DNA of 64,000 bases. It comes from Eunapius fragilis. Its lineage: Eukaryota > Porifera > Demospongiae > Spongillida > Spongillidae. The DNA lies in contig OY811971.1 of assembly GCA_963681505.1 (NCBI GenBank), positions 10,039,991 to 10,103,990 on the forward strand, written 5' to 3'. This document shows, in pieces, positions 32,561-43,680 of this stretch. The translations under genes were made by a program, and so were the position numbers. Below the pieces are notes generated by a model. It saw only the letters and a list, made by a program, of their open reading frames with translations, ran no database searches and had not been told where the DNA came from. The first letter of the stretch is position 1; each line of letters opens with the position of its first letter.

Positions 32561-32563
32561 AGA

Positions 32564-32792
32564 TTCTAGTAATGCCAGCAACCAATGCTGTTAGTGAGCG
32601 CAGTTTTAGTACAATGAGGTGCTTGAAGACGTACTTGCGAAATACGATGTTCCAATCTAGATTGAACCACATGATGCTAGCTGTTGAACATTAACCAAGA
32701 AAGCCTTGATAACATCCTCAATGATGTTATTGCGGAAGAGTTTGTTCTAGGTAACGAACACAGACTTAGTCAGTTTGGTCATTTTATAGCTT
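32564..32792 (+). pseudogene. hAT transposase, C-terminal dimerisation region (resumed)
   Basis: Directly after the Helitron-like edge the plus strand reads LVMPATNAVSERSFS, MRCLKTYLRNTM, QSRLNHMMLAVEH and, after a shift, VLGNEHRLSQFGHF. This is the conserved C-terminal end of hAT transposases. Together with 17412-17673 it restores the order of the protein, with the cut at CTTA^TTCTAG. Confidence 0.85.
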
Positions 32793-33211
32793 GATTTTGT
32801 TTTATTTAGGACTGGAAAAGTTTAATCGCTATATGTTAAGAATTAATTGCCATGTATTTTTCAATGAACTGCATGTACTGGTGGCCGGCCTATGGCGAAA
32901 GCTTTACATTAACATGTTTTTGGCAAGCTGAAGCATAAGAATTTATTGATTAACCGGTTTGATGCGCGCGCCAGGAAAAGACGGCTTTTTTCATGACTTC
33001 AAATAGCATGATATAGTTGAAAAGCTTCTGGGGGAGCTTACAGCGCTCCCCCAGACCCCCTCGCTGTAAGTAATTAGCTTCACACCCACCCACTTTGCTC
33101 CGCCCACACTCATTATTATTCATTTGCCGGACCAATGTATTATACTTTCCGACGCCCATGACGAAGGATGTGAATTTAACATAATCCTCAGTATGTACAC
33201 TGCTCTGAACT

Positions 33212-34719
33212 CCTGCACACTTTATTTTTGAGAGGGCTTTAATAATACACATTAAGATAACTTACCAGGAAAATTCCATTCATCTCACAGTATTTCAGTC
33301 AACAGCTGGTTGTTAGCACAAGCCGGGATTCCGTTGACGCTGTTAGGAATATTTAATGGAGTGTGACATCATATGATATCACATGACGACAGACCTGTTA
33401 TAGCTGCACATAAGGCTCCAGGCACCTGCTTCCACACAGGCCTTGAACTGGGGGAGGAAGGTCATCCTCCAGTTGCTCATGGTTACCTGTACGGTGGGTG
33501 GTGCTGATGGGAATGTGTGATGTAATGAGGGCGTGGTATTCTCACCACAGCATTGAAAGAGTATCTAGACACAGGAATACTCTCAGGACCTCCGTGGACA
33601 TCAAAGTGCTTGCACCCAGCATTGGCCTTGACATATGTTGGGTTATCTAATGGAGTATGTGACAGCATAAACCTTTTAAACACACACACACACACACACG
33701 CACACACACACACGAACACAATCTACCTCCTTGAAGTCCAGTCACAAATGCTCTTGCCATGTATCCAGAAAGCCAAGGTCTTCACCACAGGTCTCCTGGG
33801 GTAATCTCATACAAGGTATTTACAGGAATGCAGAAATCCAAAACATTGACATGATGACACGTGCACATTACAAACAGCCAGTCAAATGCTCCTTCAATAC
33901 CACAGAAAAAAGGCACCATGCAAACAAAAAATAGGGTTACTTACCTGGTTTCTTCCCCAGCGAGGGTCTCTAAGGATATTGATGACTGGGCTCCAGCAGC
34001 TCAGACCAGTGTGGAGCCATGCGCCATGGCGTTGTTGTTCTACAACAGTTACCGTATAAGGCATGACTGCACTCATTCACATGTGCAGCGCACAACTGAC
34101 CTTGGCTCTGACCTCCGTAGCGGTAGCGTTAGCAACGTTGTATAGAAGGTCATAGTCGAAGGTGGCCGTCTGTGTGCAGGGAAAACCAGGTGTGGTGAAA
34201 GTACAAACAAGCAAACAAACAAAAAAAAAAAAAAAAAAAAAAAAAAAGCGGTCTCTTACAAGTCTTAGTGCCTGGGGGAAGGAGGTAGCTGGACCGGCAC
34301 CAACGTCACCGCTAAGACACTCAGTACCCCACTGATAGGGATCGATGCGCAGGGCCTTGGAGGGGGGAAAACAGGTCAATTCCGATGTGCAAATAAAGGG
34401 AGTAGTGTAAGCTCCTTACTCACTTAGGTCTTACTGTTGTTCTCAGCGCCCCCATGAGACATTTGAGGCACCTTGTCCTCGAAGCTTATTCTGCTCACCA
34501 GGTCCTTTTGTGCGTTGGGGCAGACCGGAGAGAGCGGGAAGTCCACTGTTACTATTTAGCTGCAGTACGGGGTGCATGCATCAGCATTACCTGCACGCGC
34601 ACACTGAGGGAGAGGTTGGTGTTTCTGAAAGGAAAGAACGGGCAGTCGCGATACTACGCACAGCTCCCTGGCACCGCATGGAGTGCAAACAGCGCACACA
34701 GAAGCAACAACGTAGCCAT
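33212..34719 (-). pseudogene. Glycoside hydrolase family 3 (beta-xylosidase-like), broken
   Basis: Ten small exons can be followed: 34719-34591 (signal peptide MATLLLLCALFALHA, then NTNLSLSVRVQ), 34504-34435, 34355-34260 (PYQWGTECLSGD), 34169-34101, 34039-33945 (WSPVINILRDPRWGRNQ), 33795-33727, 33646-33546 (CKHF), 33486-33395 (WRMTFLPQFKACVEAGAWS), 33339-33266 (NGIPACANNQLLTEIL), perhaps one more from 33212. Motifs and order are those of GH3 beta-xylosidases, which hydrolyse xylo-oligosaccharides. Lesions: a TAG in exon 1 near 34655 (or a 33-base intron), a lost base near 34017, a lost base near 33776, and TGA at 33287-33285. The phase also fails between exons 2 and 3. The nucleophile region is not present; the hAT element begins 50 bases beyond. 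A secreted enzyme originally, now a pseudogene. Confidence 0.85.
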
Positions 34720-35793
34720 TTTAGTAATAAACTATTATTAAAAATAATGCTATTAAACTCATCGCTTTGATCTTGATTGCTGACTAGCTACATAAATATA
34801 CATCATCATTTATTATGCATGCTTCATTCCTCATGCAATGACAGTAGCACCCATGAATTTTCACCTTTACTGACTGTATAATAACACACACACACAGAGC
34901 GGAGGCCAAAACAGCTTAATCTTGCTCACAAACAAAACAAAACAAAACAAACAATACAGTGTTCTGCCGCCACCCTCCTCCAGTGACAAGAATACTTGAT
35001 CTGCATGGTTATCAGGTTAAGGAACATCCTTTCCAGCTTTGTTCTGGGACTGAACTGTTACGCCCCCCTGGCACCTGGATCGATGCGGTCAGACAAATTT
35101 GAGTGCTAATCCACTGCACTAATGAATAGAAAAGTAACGGTGGAGGGAGGGAGGGGGGGGGGGGGGGGGAGGGGGGGTTACAGCAGCAATGCACGCTCGT
35201 ACAGACGCCTAGATTAACAGCAACCACCAGACACTATATAGTAATATACACGTTACGTATCTCTAAAACCTACTTAACATACCTCACTCTCACCCCTTTT
35301 AACATCACACTATTACCATGGTTCATACACCTTGCTATATATTCATATAGGAGTTTACTTGTGTACAACTCAGCATTTTCAGCTCAGAGACGCTATTACT
35401 TTCCTTTGTATCACGTGCCAAACGTTCGCTCCAGGGCTGTCAACAGATGGGAACAGTACGTCATTGAGTAGTGGTACAGGATGTAAACAGCCAATAGCAG
35501 ACTGTATTAACATCCTGTACCTGACAGTAGAAACTGCATCGTTCCTATATGTAATTCCCATCGATGGCGTACCAGGCTGTGATACGATAATGTGCCGTCA
35601 TGTAGAAATATACGGGCCTGTACCGACGCGATAACTATTGGTTGTGTAATAATCACGTGATTTAAACGAGCGCGTAAATAATATATGTCTAGAAACGTAT
35701 TGGAAGTACTATGTAGTGGAAGGTTCTCTTTACTTTCTCTCTGCTTATTGCTGTAATGATAATTTTTTCCAATTCATTTTTTGCAGTTTTGAC
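34720..35793. other. Intergenic, no gene recognised
   Basis: Between the start of the GH3 pseudogene and FSIP1, whose starts face away from each other. It holds (AAAAC)n near 34930, a G-run at 35152-35176 and the 66-base block 35650-35715 shared with 14878-14942. Promoters of both genes would lie here; no TATA box is evident near FSIP1. Confidence 0.4.
35650..35715 (+). repeat. Block shared with 14878-14942
   Basis: TAATCACGTGATTTAAACG and TCTAGAAACGTATTGG in the same order as at 14878. It ends 79 bases before the FSIP1 start codon. CACGTG is a palindromic E-box. Confidence 0.6.
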
Positions 35794-38700
35794 ATGGTTC
35801 ACGACAGTAGCGGTCAACCAGCCCCCTCTAGGCCTACCTCTCAGCTCGTGAGTGCATATCTGTGCGTCCGTGTGCACGATGCATCCGCCGATACATTTAA
35901 TCTTATTTTCGCTTCGCTTGTTACATGTAGCTGAGGCCTGACAGCCAGCTATCTCTTCAGTATCTCCCACCTGAAGGTATTATTTATTAACCCTTCCCCT
36001 ACCTTAGCTTTACATTTGTATATATATTGACGTCAGAGGCCTCGCCTCAGACCCCTTTTATGAAGCCTCAGCCTTTTTACATCAGACTCACCACACTTTG
36101 CCCTCCTCCATCTTATGTTCCAGAACCCGTCACATTCCAACGCATCCCTCTATCTGTCGAGTCATGGATACCTGACCCAGAAGCAGAGAAGAGAGGGAAA
36201 GATGGTGATGAGGAGGAGGAAGAGGTGTGTGCCACAGATGACCTCTACAGTCGCATTCACCAGCTGTCAGAGAAGATCAAGAGTGACCTGACACTGGGCA
36301 AACCCGGTGTGGTGGGTGACATAATGCAGTCAGAGGGCAGAGGATATCCTGCTGCTGCAGCCGATGACAGATCTCTTGCACCTTCACAGAGGGTGGAGGT
36401 GGAGGACGAGAAGCTTCAGAAGGCGTTGGCAAAGATGGCAAAGCTTGATGCAAGGTTGCTTGAGCTCGTCAAAGTTAGTCCATATTGGCGTCTAGTAGGG
36501 AGCTAGATCTTGTGCCTCATTGTTTCCATGCTTGGAACTACACCACAGTGTTAACCTGTTATGGGGTGGTATGTATGTGGTAAATTAATATGTGGGTGCA
36601 TATATTGATTGTGAGGTGAGTTACCACTGAATGGACCTGCAGTTCCTTTCATATGTAGAGTTATGAGATATGCACTTAAATGTACATGTACTGGAGGGAT
36701 ACGTGTAGTAGCTATGCATGTACATGTACCAGAGGGGTGGGGGGTAGGGGGTAGGGGGGGGGGGGGGGGGTTAGTAGCTATACATGTACTGGAGGGGGTA
36801 GCAGCTACAATGTATATACATGTACATACATGTACTGGAGGGGTACGTGTAGTACATACAGTGCTATCCATGTTTGTGTACCAGAGGGGGAGGGGGGGGG
36901 GTAGTAGTTATACATGTACATGTACAAGAAGGGGTAGTAGCTGTGTGTGTACATGAATGTCATTTAAAATTTTCTTATAAAGTACTGCATGACTGTCCTG
37001 TTTATATACATGTACATGTGTACGTACATGTGTACAATGTAATTTATGTTATGTTATTTCTACAGAAGGAAAAGGAAGTGAAGAAGCAAACAAAGCAGCT
37101 GAAGCAGCAGATGGTTGAAGGTGGTATGTCTGATGCCACTCTATGCCTCGAAGATGGTCAGTACCACACATTACTGTACATGTATATGTGTGCAATGTTG
37201 TACTGTATAACGCATGTGCACCCATACGTACATGGGGAACCTTAAAAAGCGTGTTACAAGCTGTGTCTGTCAGCTGCTTTTAAAAAAAATCATGTTTGAG
37301 TACATTTTATTTATATAGGAACTAATGTAGTTTCTGATGGATGTTCATGGTAGCTTTAATTTGTTACATGTATATGTACTTGTTTATCCAAGGTTGTACG
37401 ATGTTTTTATTTTCAAGCTTTAAGGGTGGTGAGAATACATGTATGTGTACATCTATACTTATTACTTTGGCTGACATACATGTGTCTGCTTGTCGCTATT
37501 TAAAAAGCTAGTACATGTAAGTTACATTGCGTGTAGAGATATGGGAGCAGTACCAAGGATATCGAGTAGATTTTCACCTGAAGATGGTTAATTGAATGAA
37601 TAGCATTTTCTCCCTTTTTTTTTAAGACGGCTTGGATCCGATGCTCCCTGTGTTTGCAACCCAGCCCCAAGATCGTGACAAGGCTCAGAACATTTCCAGA
37701 GGAACCGTTGATGTTGAAGAAGGTACTGTCTGTTTGGTAGGGCCATAACAAATGTGAACGTTCATCCTCCCTCTTATCTCCATCCCTAAACCCACCGAAG
37801 GCACCATGGGGTGGAATGCTGGTGAGAATGAAGTGGGTGTGACTTCACAGAACAGTTCAGATATACAGCATGTTGACTACATAAAACGAAACATTGAGGT
37901 CTGTATAAAAGGGTTTGTGTGTGTTGTGTAGGTTGCTATGTACATGTATATGTACAACAAACACGTACTGCATACACAAGTCCGTGCATGTACATGTACA
38001 TGTACATCTGGTTGACCAGACATGCATACTGTCACATTATGGATAACATAGAGTTACATTGTATGTTATACATATACATGTAGCATGTTTGTGGTGTGCA
38101 TACATGTACATGTATCCCCTACACATGTACATGTACTGTCTGATCAATATGCTGTGACATACATGTACTTTAAGGCATGTGAGAGTATGCATGTCTGTGT
38201 ACATGTACATTTATGAACATGGTGTGTGTGTGTGTGTGTACTGTATGTGTGGCATGCGGTACGGTGTGTTGATCACATATATGTACATGTCTGTACACTG
38301 CATGCGTACATGTGTACGAATGCACCACCTGTGACAGTATTGCTGTTCCTCTTAGGTGTCTGGTGAAGCAGGGGGAATGTTTGCCATGACTAGCTCTGAG
38401 AGGCACAGGCTAGACGAACTGATGGCCGAAGAGGAAGACCAGGTCTGGCCATTGTGCACCACGCTGTTATGTGCATGCACATCTACATGTACGTACATCT
38501 GATGTTCTGGTTACTCTACTACAGTACATTGTACTTCTCTTCTTCTTACCCTCCTTTCCTCCCCTCCCTCCAACCCTTCCTCCTTCATGTGTACCAATCC
38601 CATTCTTCATGTCAGTCATCCCCTCTTAATGTACTTTTCCAAAAACAGCCAAATGATGGTATTGCTGTACTACCTGTGATGTCCACTGCTGGGTACAGGT

Positions 38701-39128
38701 ATGGTGAGCAGGATCTGTTGAGGCTGAAGGAAATTGATAGGTCTGTGTGTCTTTCTGTATATACTCTTGTGAGCACTTATATACATGGTCCTAGTTAAAT
38801 TCAATGATGTGTATTGAATTGATATGGGTTAAGTAATTTGTACATGTACATGTACACATACAAAAATTTGAAGACGTACAATGTAAGCAAATTGCATCAA
38901 CACCACCTGATCATTTAATCACATGTATATAATGCATACAAAATATATGTGTTTACCACATTCACAATTATTGATCTGTAGCATCATTTCTATGATCCGG
39001 TTACTTTTTACAAATGTCCATCATCCACACCTGTCCTATTATTATATAATCTACATGTATCAGGAACAATAATCTGTTCGTACGGATAATGATTTGCAGG
39101 CGTGTTCATGTGGATGTGTGTATGCATG

Positions 39129-39192
<64 letters not shown>

Positions 39193-41236
39193 ATGTACAT
39201 TTTACATGTGCCTACTGCATGTTAGCCCACAATGCAGCAAATTTGGTTGTGTTGGACCACTTGTGCACTGTGTACATTCCAGGGTTGAGGTGGTGAAGGG
39301 TAAGGAAGGGCTTGGAACAGTCGAAACTAGGTAGAAAAATTTATTCCATGCCTAATCATTTTCCTGACATTTAGAATCACATTTTATAAGGAAACCCTTG
39401 TCAGTTTCGTGTATGCTTGCTGTTTCGTGATGACTAGCTATTGTGTAATCACTAGCTTTTTTTTAGATGACAGTGATTACACAACAGCAATCATAATTTG
39501 CTTTTAAGAAGGTCAGAAATTGAGCCCCATGTATGCCTTCACGTATAGTCACCTTCAGTCACTATTGCCTCCTGCGGACTGGGAGTCCATTTGCTTCACA
39601 CCTGCAAACAGTTCATTTTCATCAAGCATACGAGGAGAGGTACATGTATTTTTAGTAATGAATGTAACAATTCTGTACTTTGTATGTTTAGTACAAAGCC
39701 TTGGCCATCCAAATTAAACTTTTTTGTATTGATCTCATTTCTGTTTGGTGGAATGTGAATGCAGGGTACATACATATACATGTACACGTACATGTACATG
39801 TATTTATGCCTGTGTCGTAAGCAATGGTCCTATTGAATTAGATTGAAATCTAACTAGAGCTCGTACAGCCACAATGTAATAATACATGTACATGTATGTA
39901 CATGCAGGTGGTGGGAAACAAACTTATGTTTAAAACACTGAGGTTGCAAAATTGTAGTAACTTTTATTTTACAGAAGAGACAGGTTATATTATTTAAAAT
40001 GTTACTGCGTCTTTAACTCACACCACAGGTCTCCATTTTTCATATACAATTAGTTTCCAAATACAATATACATGTATGTATTAAGTCTGTTATGTAAGTG
40101 TCGTACCAGAACTGTGAACATTTGTGATTATAAGTAATAAGAATCAGAAATTAGTTTGGGTACTCGACTGATGGTTGTATTATCAGTCTTACACTGGATT
40201 TATCCTCACTGCAGTACATGTATTTCTGCTGGACCAATTAAGTGCATGAAGTAGAGAGGATCGATGTGTCCCTCTAACACATCCCTCATTCGCACACATA
40301 CCCATGTGTCCCTCGTCCCCGCACGCATAATGTCTCTCCATCCTACACAGAATGGCCCTCCACCACACACACATATGTCCCTCCTCTCCGCACACATGTG
40401 CCTCATCCCCAAATGCCCTCATCCCCACCACATCCCATCTCCTCACATACAACCTCCTCCCCACTCACAGATACATGTACATGTACATATACAATGTGTA
40501 CATGTACATCCTTCACACACACATGGATATGTGTATGGAGGAGGCACATGTGTGTCAGGAATGATGGAAGTATTATTTATATCCCTAACTAAGGAGCAAA
40601 ACATTTGAGTTAAACTTCAAAACCTTTTCCCTGAAAGTCAGCTACATTTATACTCACAAAATTACATTACTTGGCAAAAAATATTTGTCAGTGGTGTATC
40701 CAGAGAGGGTGCTCTGGATGCCTGAAGCCCCCCCCCCCCCCCCCCCCCCCCTCCCTTCTCCCAACCTTGGCCAAAATTGGTACCATTAATTTTTAATGAT
40801 CACGTATTTATACAGGTGTGTCATTATGCTCCCACTTTTTGTACAGAAGTGGACAGCACCCACTTTTCATATTGGCCTGACCTATCACCATTTTACCCTC
40901 TATGCCATGCGTTAGTCATTTTGGCACTACTCAATCACCAACCTTACATGACTCTGCCATATACTTGTATGCTGTGGCTTTTGTTAAAGGAAAAAGCCTT
41001 TTGACACAAATCAATATCACTTGATTTCTTTCAGTTTTAAACCAGTTTTGCAGAGTACATGTACAATGTACATGTTCGCTGTGTGTATGTTTATGTGCAT
41101 CTTCTCATCTTTTTAGCCAACTTTGTCACCATCTATTCTTCAAGAACTACTTGATCAATGCATCAAGGAATGCCATTCAGATAATGTGGTTATCTCTGCA
41201 GGGGCTGAACTGCCTATTTTTAGCACTGGTGACTAA
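35794..41236 (+). CDS. FSIP1: Fibrous sheath-interacting protein 1 orthologue, 11 exons, 419 residues
   Basis: Exons: 35794-35847, 35931-35976, 36037-36473, 37066-37156, 37627-37722, 37801-37898, 38356-38442, 38649-38740, 39283-39330, 39549-39639, 41117-41236. All have GT-AG borders and matching phases, with one open frame from ATG to TAA. A Pro-rich N-terminus and an acidic run (DGDEEEEEV) lead to a coiled coil (EDEKLQKALAKMAKLDARL, KEKEVKKQTKQLKQQ). The family hallmark is VDYIKRNIE...GGMFAMTSSERHRLDEL (exons 6-7), then YGEQDLLRLKEIDR. It closes with ILQELLDQCIKEC. FSIP1 binds A-kinase anchoring proteins of the sperm fibrous sheath in mammals; in an animal without that structure a flagellar/axonemal role is likely. 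The gene looks intact. Intron 3 holds a minisatellite and intron 10 a poly-C stretch. Confidence 0.8.
36690..36930 (+). repeat. Minisatellite in FSIP1 intron 3
   Basis: Five or six units of about 35-50 bases built on ATACATGTACTGGAGGGG with GTAGTA and G-runs, diverged from one another. Confidence 0.7.
39131..39190 (+). repeat. (GT)n microsatellite in FSIP1 intron 8
   Basis: Thirty GT units without interruption. Further GT tracts occur at 38222-38240, 42448-42503, 42586-42630, 43624-43677 and 63014-63052. Confidence 0.95.
39441..39484. repeat. Hairpin in FSIP1 intron 9
   Basis: TTGTGTAATCACT and its complement GTGATTACACAA, separated by about 20 bases including a T-run. Confidence 0.6.
40690..40900. 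mobile_element. Poly-C element in FSIP1 intron 10 (possible MITE)
   Basis: Starts near GTGTATCCAGAGAGGG, holds a C-run at 40729-40751, and continues TCCCTTCTCCCAACC and TTTTCATATTGGCCTGACC. This resembles the poly-G/C MITE at 2295 and 22646. Its right end is unclear. Confidence 0.4.
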
Positions 41237-42126
41237 TATGTACATTTCATTTGAATACTAATTACAGTGTATCAACTATCCTGAAGTTATTTAATAATGA
41301 ATTATGCACCTTCACTTTTACTGGCAGGATGGTTATTAGCATATGCAGCTTTTGGATTCAGTACAAATGCTCAGTATAGCAGTATAATTATGAAGGATTC
41401 GGGATGAAGTGCTTCATACAGTATTAGAATTTTATAACTATAAAATAGTGAGATTTTGTCATAGTGAGCATGGGGACAGTGCAAAAGAATCATTTATCCA
41501 ACATGTCATGATCCCCTCACCACATGCTATACAGTAGTTCTGCTGTCATTCCTCAGCATCCCGCATTCATACTGTGTTCATGTGTACCACTCTGAACCCA
41601 CATTTCTATGATGCATTATTACGCCCTTCATATCATATACCACACAATCATGCGTAAAATATTTCTACAGGAAAACACTTGCGCTTAGCTGCAATTATCA
41701 CACATCTTCACTTGTATGGAGAAAACTTGGTTGATAGATTTCTTTTTTCATGATCAGGTCACTGTAATTCCATGATGGATAGACTAATTACCAGTGCGTA
41801 AGAAAGAAGTTGTAGAGGACATAGGTGTCTCATAGAAAATGAAATAATTTGAAGCTTGAAAAAATATGCGCTATAGACCCCTTTTCGCTTCCACGATCCC
41901 ACATTTGTGATGCCAAGTAGCACAAGTTAGACCACCAGATGAATGGCTTGGTCACACGCCAGGCTATAGCAGATAGGTTGTCCGAAATGTGTATAAGAGT
42001 TTTGGAATGCATGGCAAAAACATTAATATTGCCCCGGCCCGTTGCCATCTGCAACAGCCTGTACACCCTTTGCAGCGTCAACGTATGGACTGGGCGCGAG
42101 GTTCAAATAATATTAATGAAAAAACA
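41237..42126. other. Intergenic between FSIP1 and NDUFB11
   Basis: Holds the truncated MITE A copy at 41757-41900 and otherwise nothing recognisable. The NDUFB11 promoter must lie in its last part; no TATA box is evident. Confidence 0.4.
41757..41900. mobile_element. MITE family A, truncated copy
   Basis: GGTCACTGTAATTCCATGATGG and AATATGCGCTATAGACC, then CTTTTCGCTTCCACGATCCC, match the right two thirds of 2816-3055. The left end is missing. It ends 226 bases before the NDUFB11 start codon. Confidence 0.65.
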
Positions 42127-42446
42127 ATGGCCCTAAGATTGCTGCTCACAAGCAGACTAATTTCGAAGGTAGTTCGGCAGGGCAGGATCAAAACAAAGCC
42201 TGCCTACCGCTCTGGATCGTCCCACTCACACGAGGGACACGAGTCCACAAGCGGACCGGAACCACCTAACGGATTTCTCTTCAACGAGAAGGTACAGGCC
42301 TATAGCGATCGAGATGAGCACTTATTTAGAACTTATTTGAGTTTACAATAAAGATTGCTCACATCTGTGTATCTTGAAGACATCTGAGCCGCGTTGGAAA
42401 AGCACGTCCTGTGCGTTTGGAGCCTCGTAGCGATCATATTTTGCGT

Positions 42447-42510
<64 letters not shown>

Positions 42511-42580
42511 CGTGTGTGTGTGCATGTGTGTGCGCGCGCGTGTGTTTGCTATCTATGGTGTATGTGTGTGCGCGTGTGCA

Positions 42581-42634
<54 letters not shown>

Positions 42635-43004
42635 TGTGTATACTAGCAAGGGGGGGGGGGGGGCTGCATATGGTATTAGTACATAACACAAGTAACACAG
42701 TGGATATAATGTCTACCTAACTTCAGCCCCTGCGTCCTGGAGAGAAGAGGCAGAAGGAGGACTGGGAGAATATTTGGGTCTATGGCATGACCTTCAACTT
42801 CCTCCTAGCCTTTGCCGTCGTTGTACTGAAGCCAGATACAAGGTAATTGTTCAAAGTACTTACAGTATTGCCATGGTTACCACTACCCTCGTGTGCTACA
42901 GCATTAGTAGCTGGGGGAGAACAAAAGCATTGGAGAGGCTGAGTGAGAAGGAGCAGGGGTCAGCCACTAGTGAAGAAGAAGCTGCTGTAGAAATGGGAGT
43001 TTAG
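42127..43004 (+). CDS. NDUFB11: NADH dehydrogenase 1 beta subcomplex subunit 11, 3 exons, 127 residues
   Basis: Exons 42127-42291, 42727-42842 and 42902-43004, GT-AG, phases 0 and 2. The N-terminus [20 protein letters not shown] is basic and helical, as in mitochondrial import signals. The family block follows: [22 protein letters not shown], with the exon 1/2 border after NEK. Then comes a single membrane segment ([16 protein letters not shown]) and [18 protein letters not shown], ending in an acidic tail. NDUFB11 (ESSS) is an accessory subunit of complex I in the inner mitochondrial membrane. Length and order fit invertebrate members. The frame is intact. Intron 1 carries two long GT tracts and a G-run (42648-42663). 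A polyadenylation signal lies 56 bases after the stop. Confidence 0.85.
42448..42630 (+). repeat. GT/GC microsatellites in NDUFB11 intron 1
   Basis: (GT)n at 42448-42503 and 42586-42630 joined by impure GT/CG stretches. The long open frames through them, on both strands, are repeats only. Confidence 0.95.
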
Positions 43005-43059
43005 TGAGGAAAGCATTAGTTAGGTACCATGGCTGTAGGTGTTTTCTGTGTAGACATAC

Positions 43060-43065
43060 AATAAA
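43060..43065 (+). promoter_or_regulatory. Polyadenylation signal AATAAA of NDUFB11
   Basis: AATAAA 56 bases after the TAG at 43002-43004, in a short AT-rich tail. Confidence 0.6.
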
Positions 43066-43621
43066 TGGAGTCATTTAATTTGATTATTTATATTGCACCT
43101 ATCTGTAACCACGACACAATTAAACAAAGATACCTGCTGCTGTTCCTGCAGACGGGTACCTCGTGTAGCCTTAGCCGAGTGGATGCTCCAGTGTGACCCT
43201 ACTGAGCAGTTAAGCCATGAGGACATGTGCACCTCTACAAAGTTGGGATTGCAAGGAGGGCTGGAGGGGGGGGGGGGGGGTCACTTTGGACATGAGGGCG
43301 TGGCTCTCCATGTGCGACCATGCTTTGCATATGTGTGTGTGTGGTGGGTGGGAGGGTGCACATTATCAGTGTGTGTGCACATGTGTATAAGCTGGGGGCT
43401 GCAAGTGCACCTGTACTGGGGTCACTTAGGGCTGCTTGAGCTATAGAGGCATGAGCCTTTTTGGCCTGTCCCTCCTACATGTGTGTTGCTCAGATTGGAG
43501 GGCAATACCTGTGGACTCCTCCCTCCTCCATCTAGGGGGAGGTTTTTCAAGTGAGGCCATGTCCCTGAAAGTGAGGTTCCTCCCTCCTAGCTGGGTGTAT
43601 GAGCACAAGTTGACGATGAAG

Positions 43622-43680
<59 letters not shown>

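Larger units (their letters stand above)
17675..32563 (-). mobile_element. Composite Helitron-like insertion: two copies flanking 3.8 kb
   Basis: In gene orientation (minus) the unit reads: 5' TC end at 32563, copy 2 to 29818, 3.8 kb of other DNA (29817-26027), 5' TC end of copy 1 at 26026, copy 1 to 17675. On its outer sides the hAT frame is cut at CTTA and resumes TTCTAGTAATGCC. So the whole unit sits in an A^T dinucleotide with no target duplication. That is the Helitron insertion rule. No Rep/helicase gene is visible, so it would be non-autonomous, and the assignment rests on the ends and the target site. Confidence 0.6.
29818..32563 (-). mobile_element. Helitron-like copy 2 (uninterrupted)
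   Basis: About 2.75 kb. In gene orientation: A^TC end at 32563, hairpin, a promoter-like stretch with (GAA/GAC)n near 32290, Lys/Arg-rich gene (32075-31468), foldback (31410-31326), TATA box and proline-rich gene (30626-30189), palindrome (30110-29817) and end CTTG^T. It is close in sequence to copy 1 but lacks the CACTA-like element at 30629. Confidence 0.65.
16393..33160 (+). mobile_element. hAT-type DNA transposon, split by nested insertions
   Basis: The ends are inverted repeats: CATCGGCGTCGGAA at 16393 and the complement of CATGGGCGTCGGAA ending at 33160. Both are bordered by ACGAA (16388-16392 and 33161-33165), a possible 5-base target duplication, shorter than the 8 bases usual for hAT. 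Inside are remnants of a TTF-finger/hAT transposase at 16527-17673 and 32564-32792. Everything between 17675 and 32563 is later insertion. Removing it leaves an element of about 1.9 kb. The subterminal stretch 33030-33130 (short GGGGGAGCTT palindrome, CACACCCACCC, CTCCGCCC) resembles 44150-44345. Confidence 0.75.

Noticed and set aside
24257..32563. A Rep/helicase gene for the Helitron-like element
   Set aside because: I looked for the rolling-circle HUH motif and helicase Walker motifs in both copies and the spacer and saw none; the Helitron call therefore rests on ends and target site only.
33553..33804. Plus-strand frames over the GH3 region
   Set aside because: They are antisense to GH3 exons and cross a CA microsatellite.
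34625..34657. A 33-base intron in the first GH3 exon
   Set aside because: The borders are formally GT-AG, but the sequence stays in frame, encodes residues expected there (DCPFFPF), and is interrupted only by one TAG. A nonsense change in a pseudogene is simpler.
36663..37245. Long plus-strand frames between FSIP1 exons 3 and 4
   Set aside because: They cross the TGTACTGGAGGGG minisatellite; the real exon 4 starts at 37066 after TTTCTACAG in another frame.
42394..42720. Cys/Val-rich frames on both strands
   Set aside because: They only translate the GT and GC microsatellites in NDUFB11 intron 1. The same holds for frames at 39089-39334 and 43436-43729.
43093..43446. 117-codon plus-strand frame downstream of NDUFB11
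   Set aside because: It becomes Gly-rich through a G-run and shows no domain or convincing splice borders.
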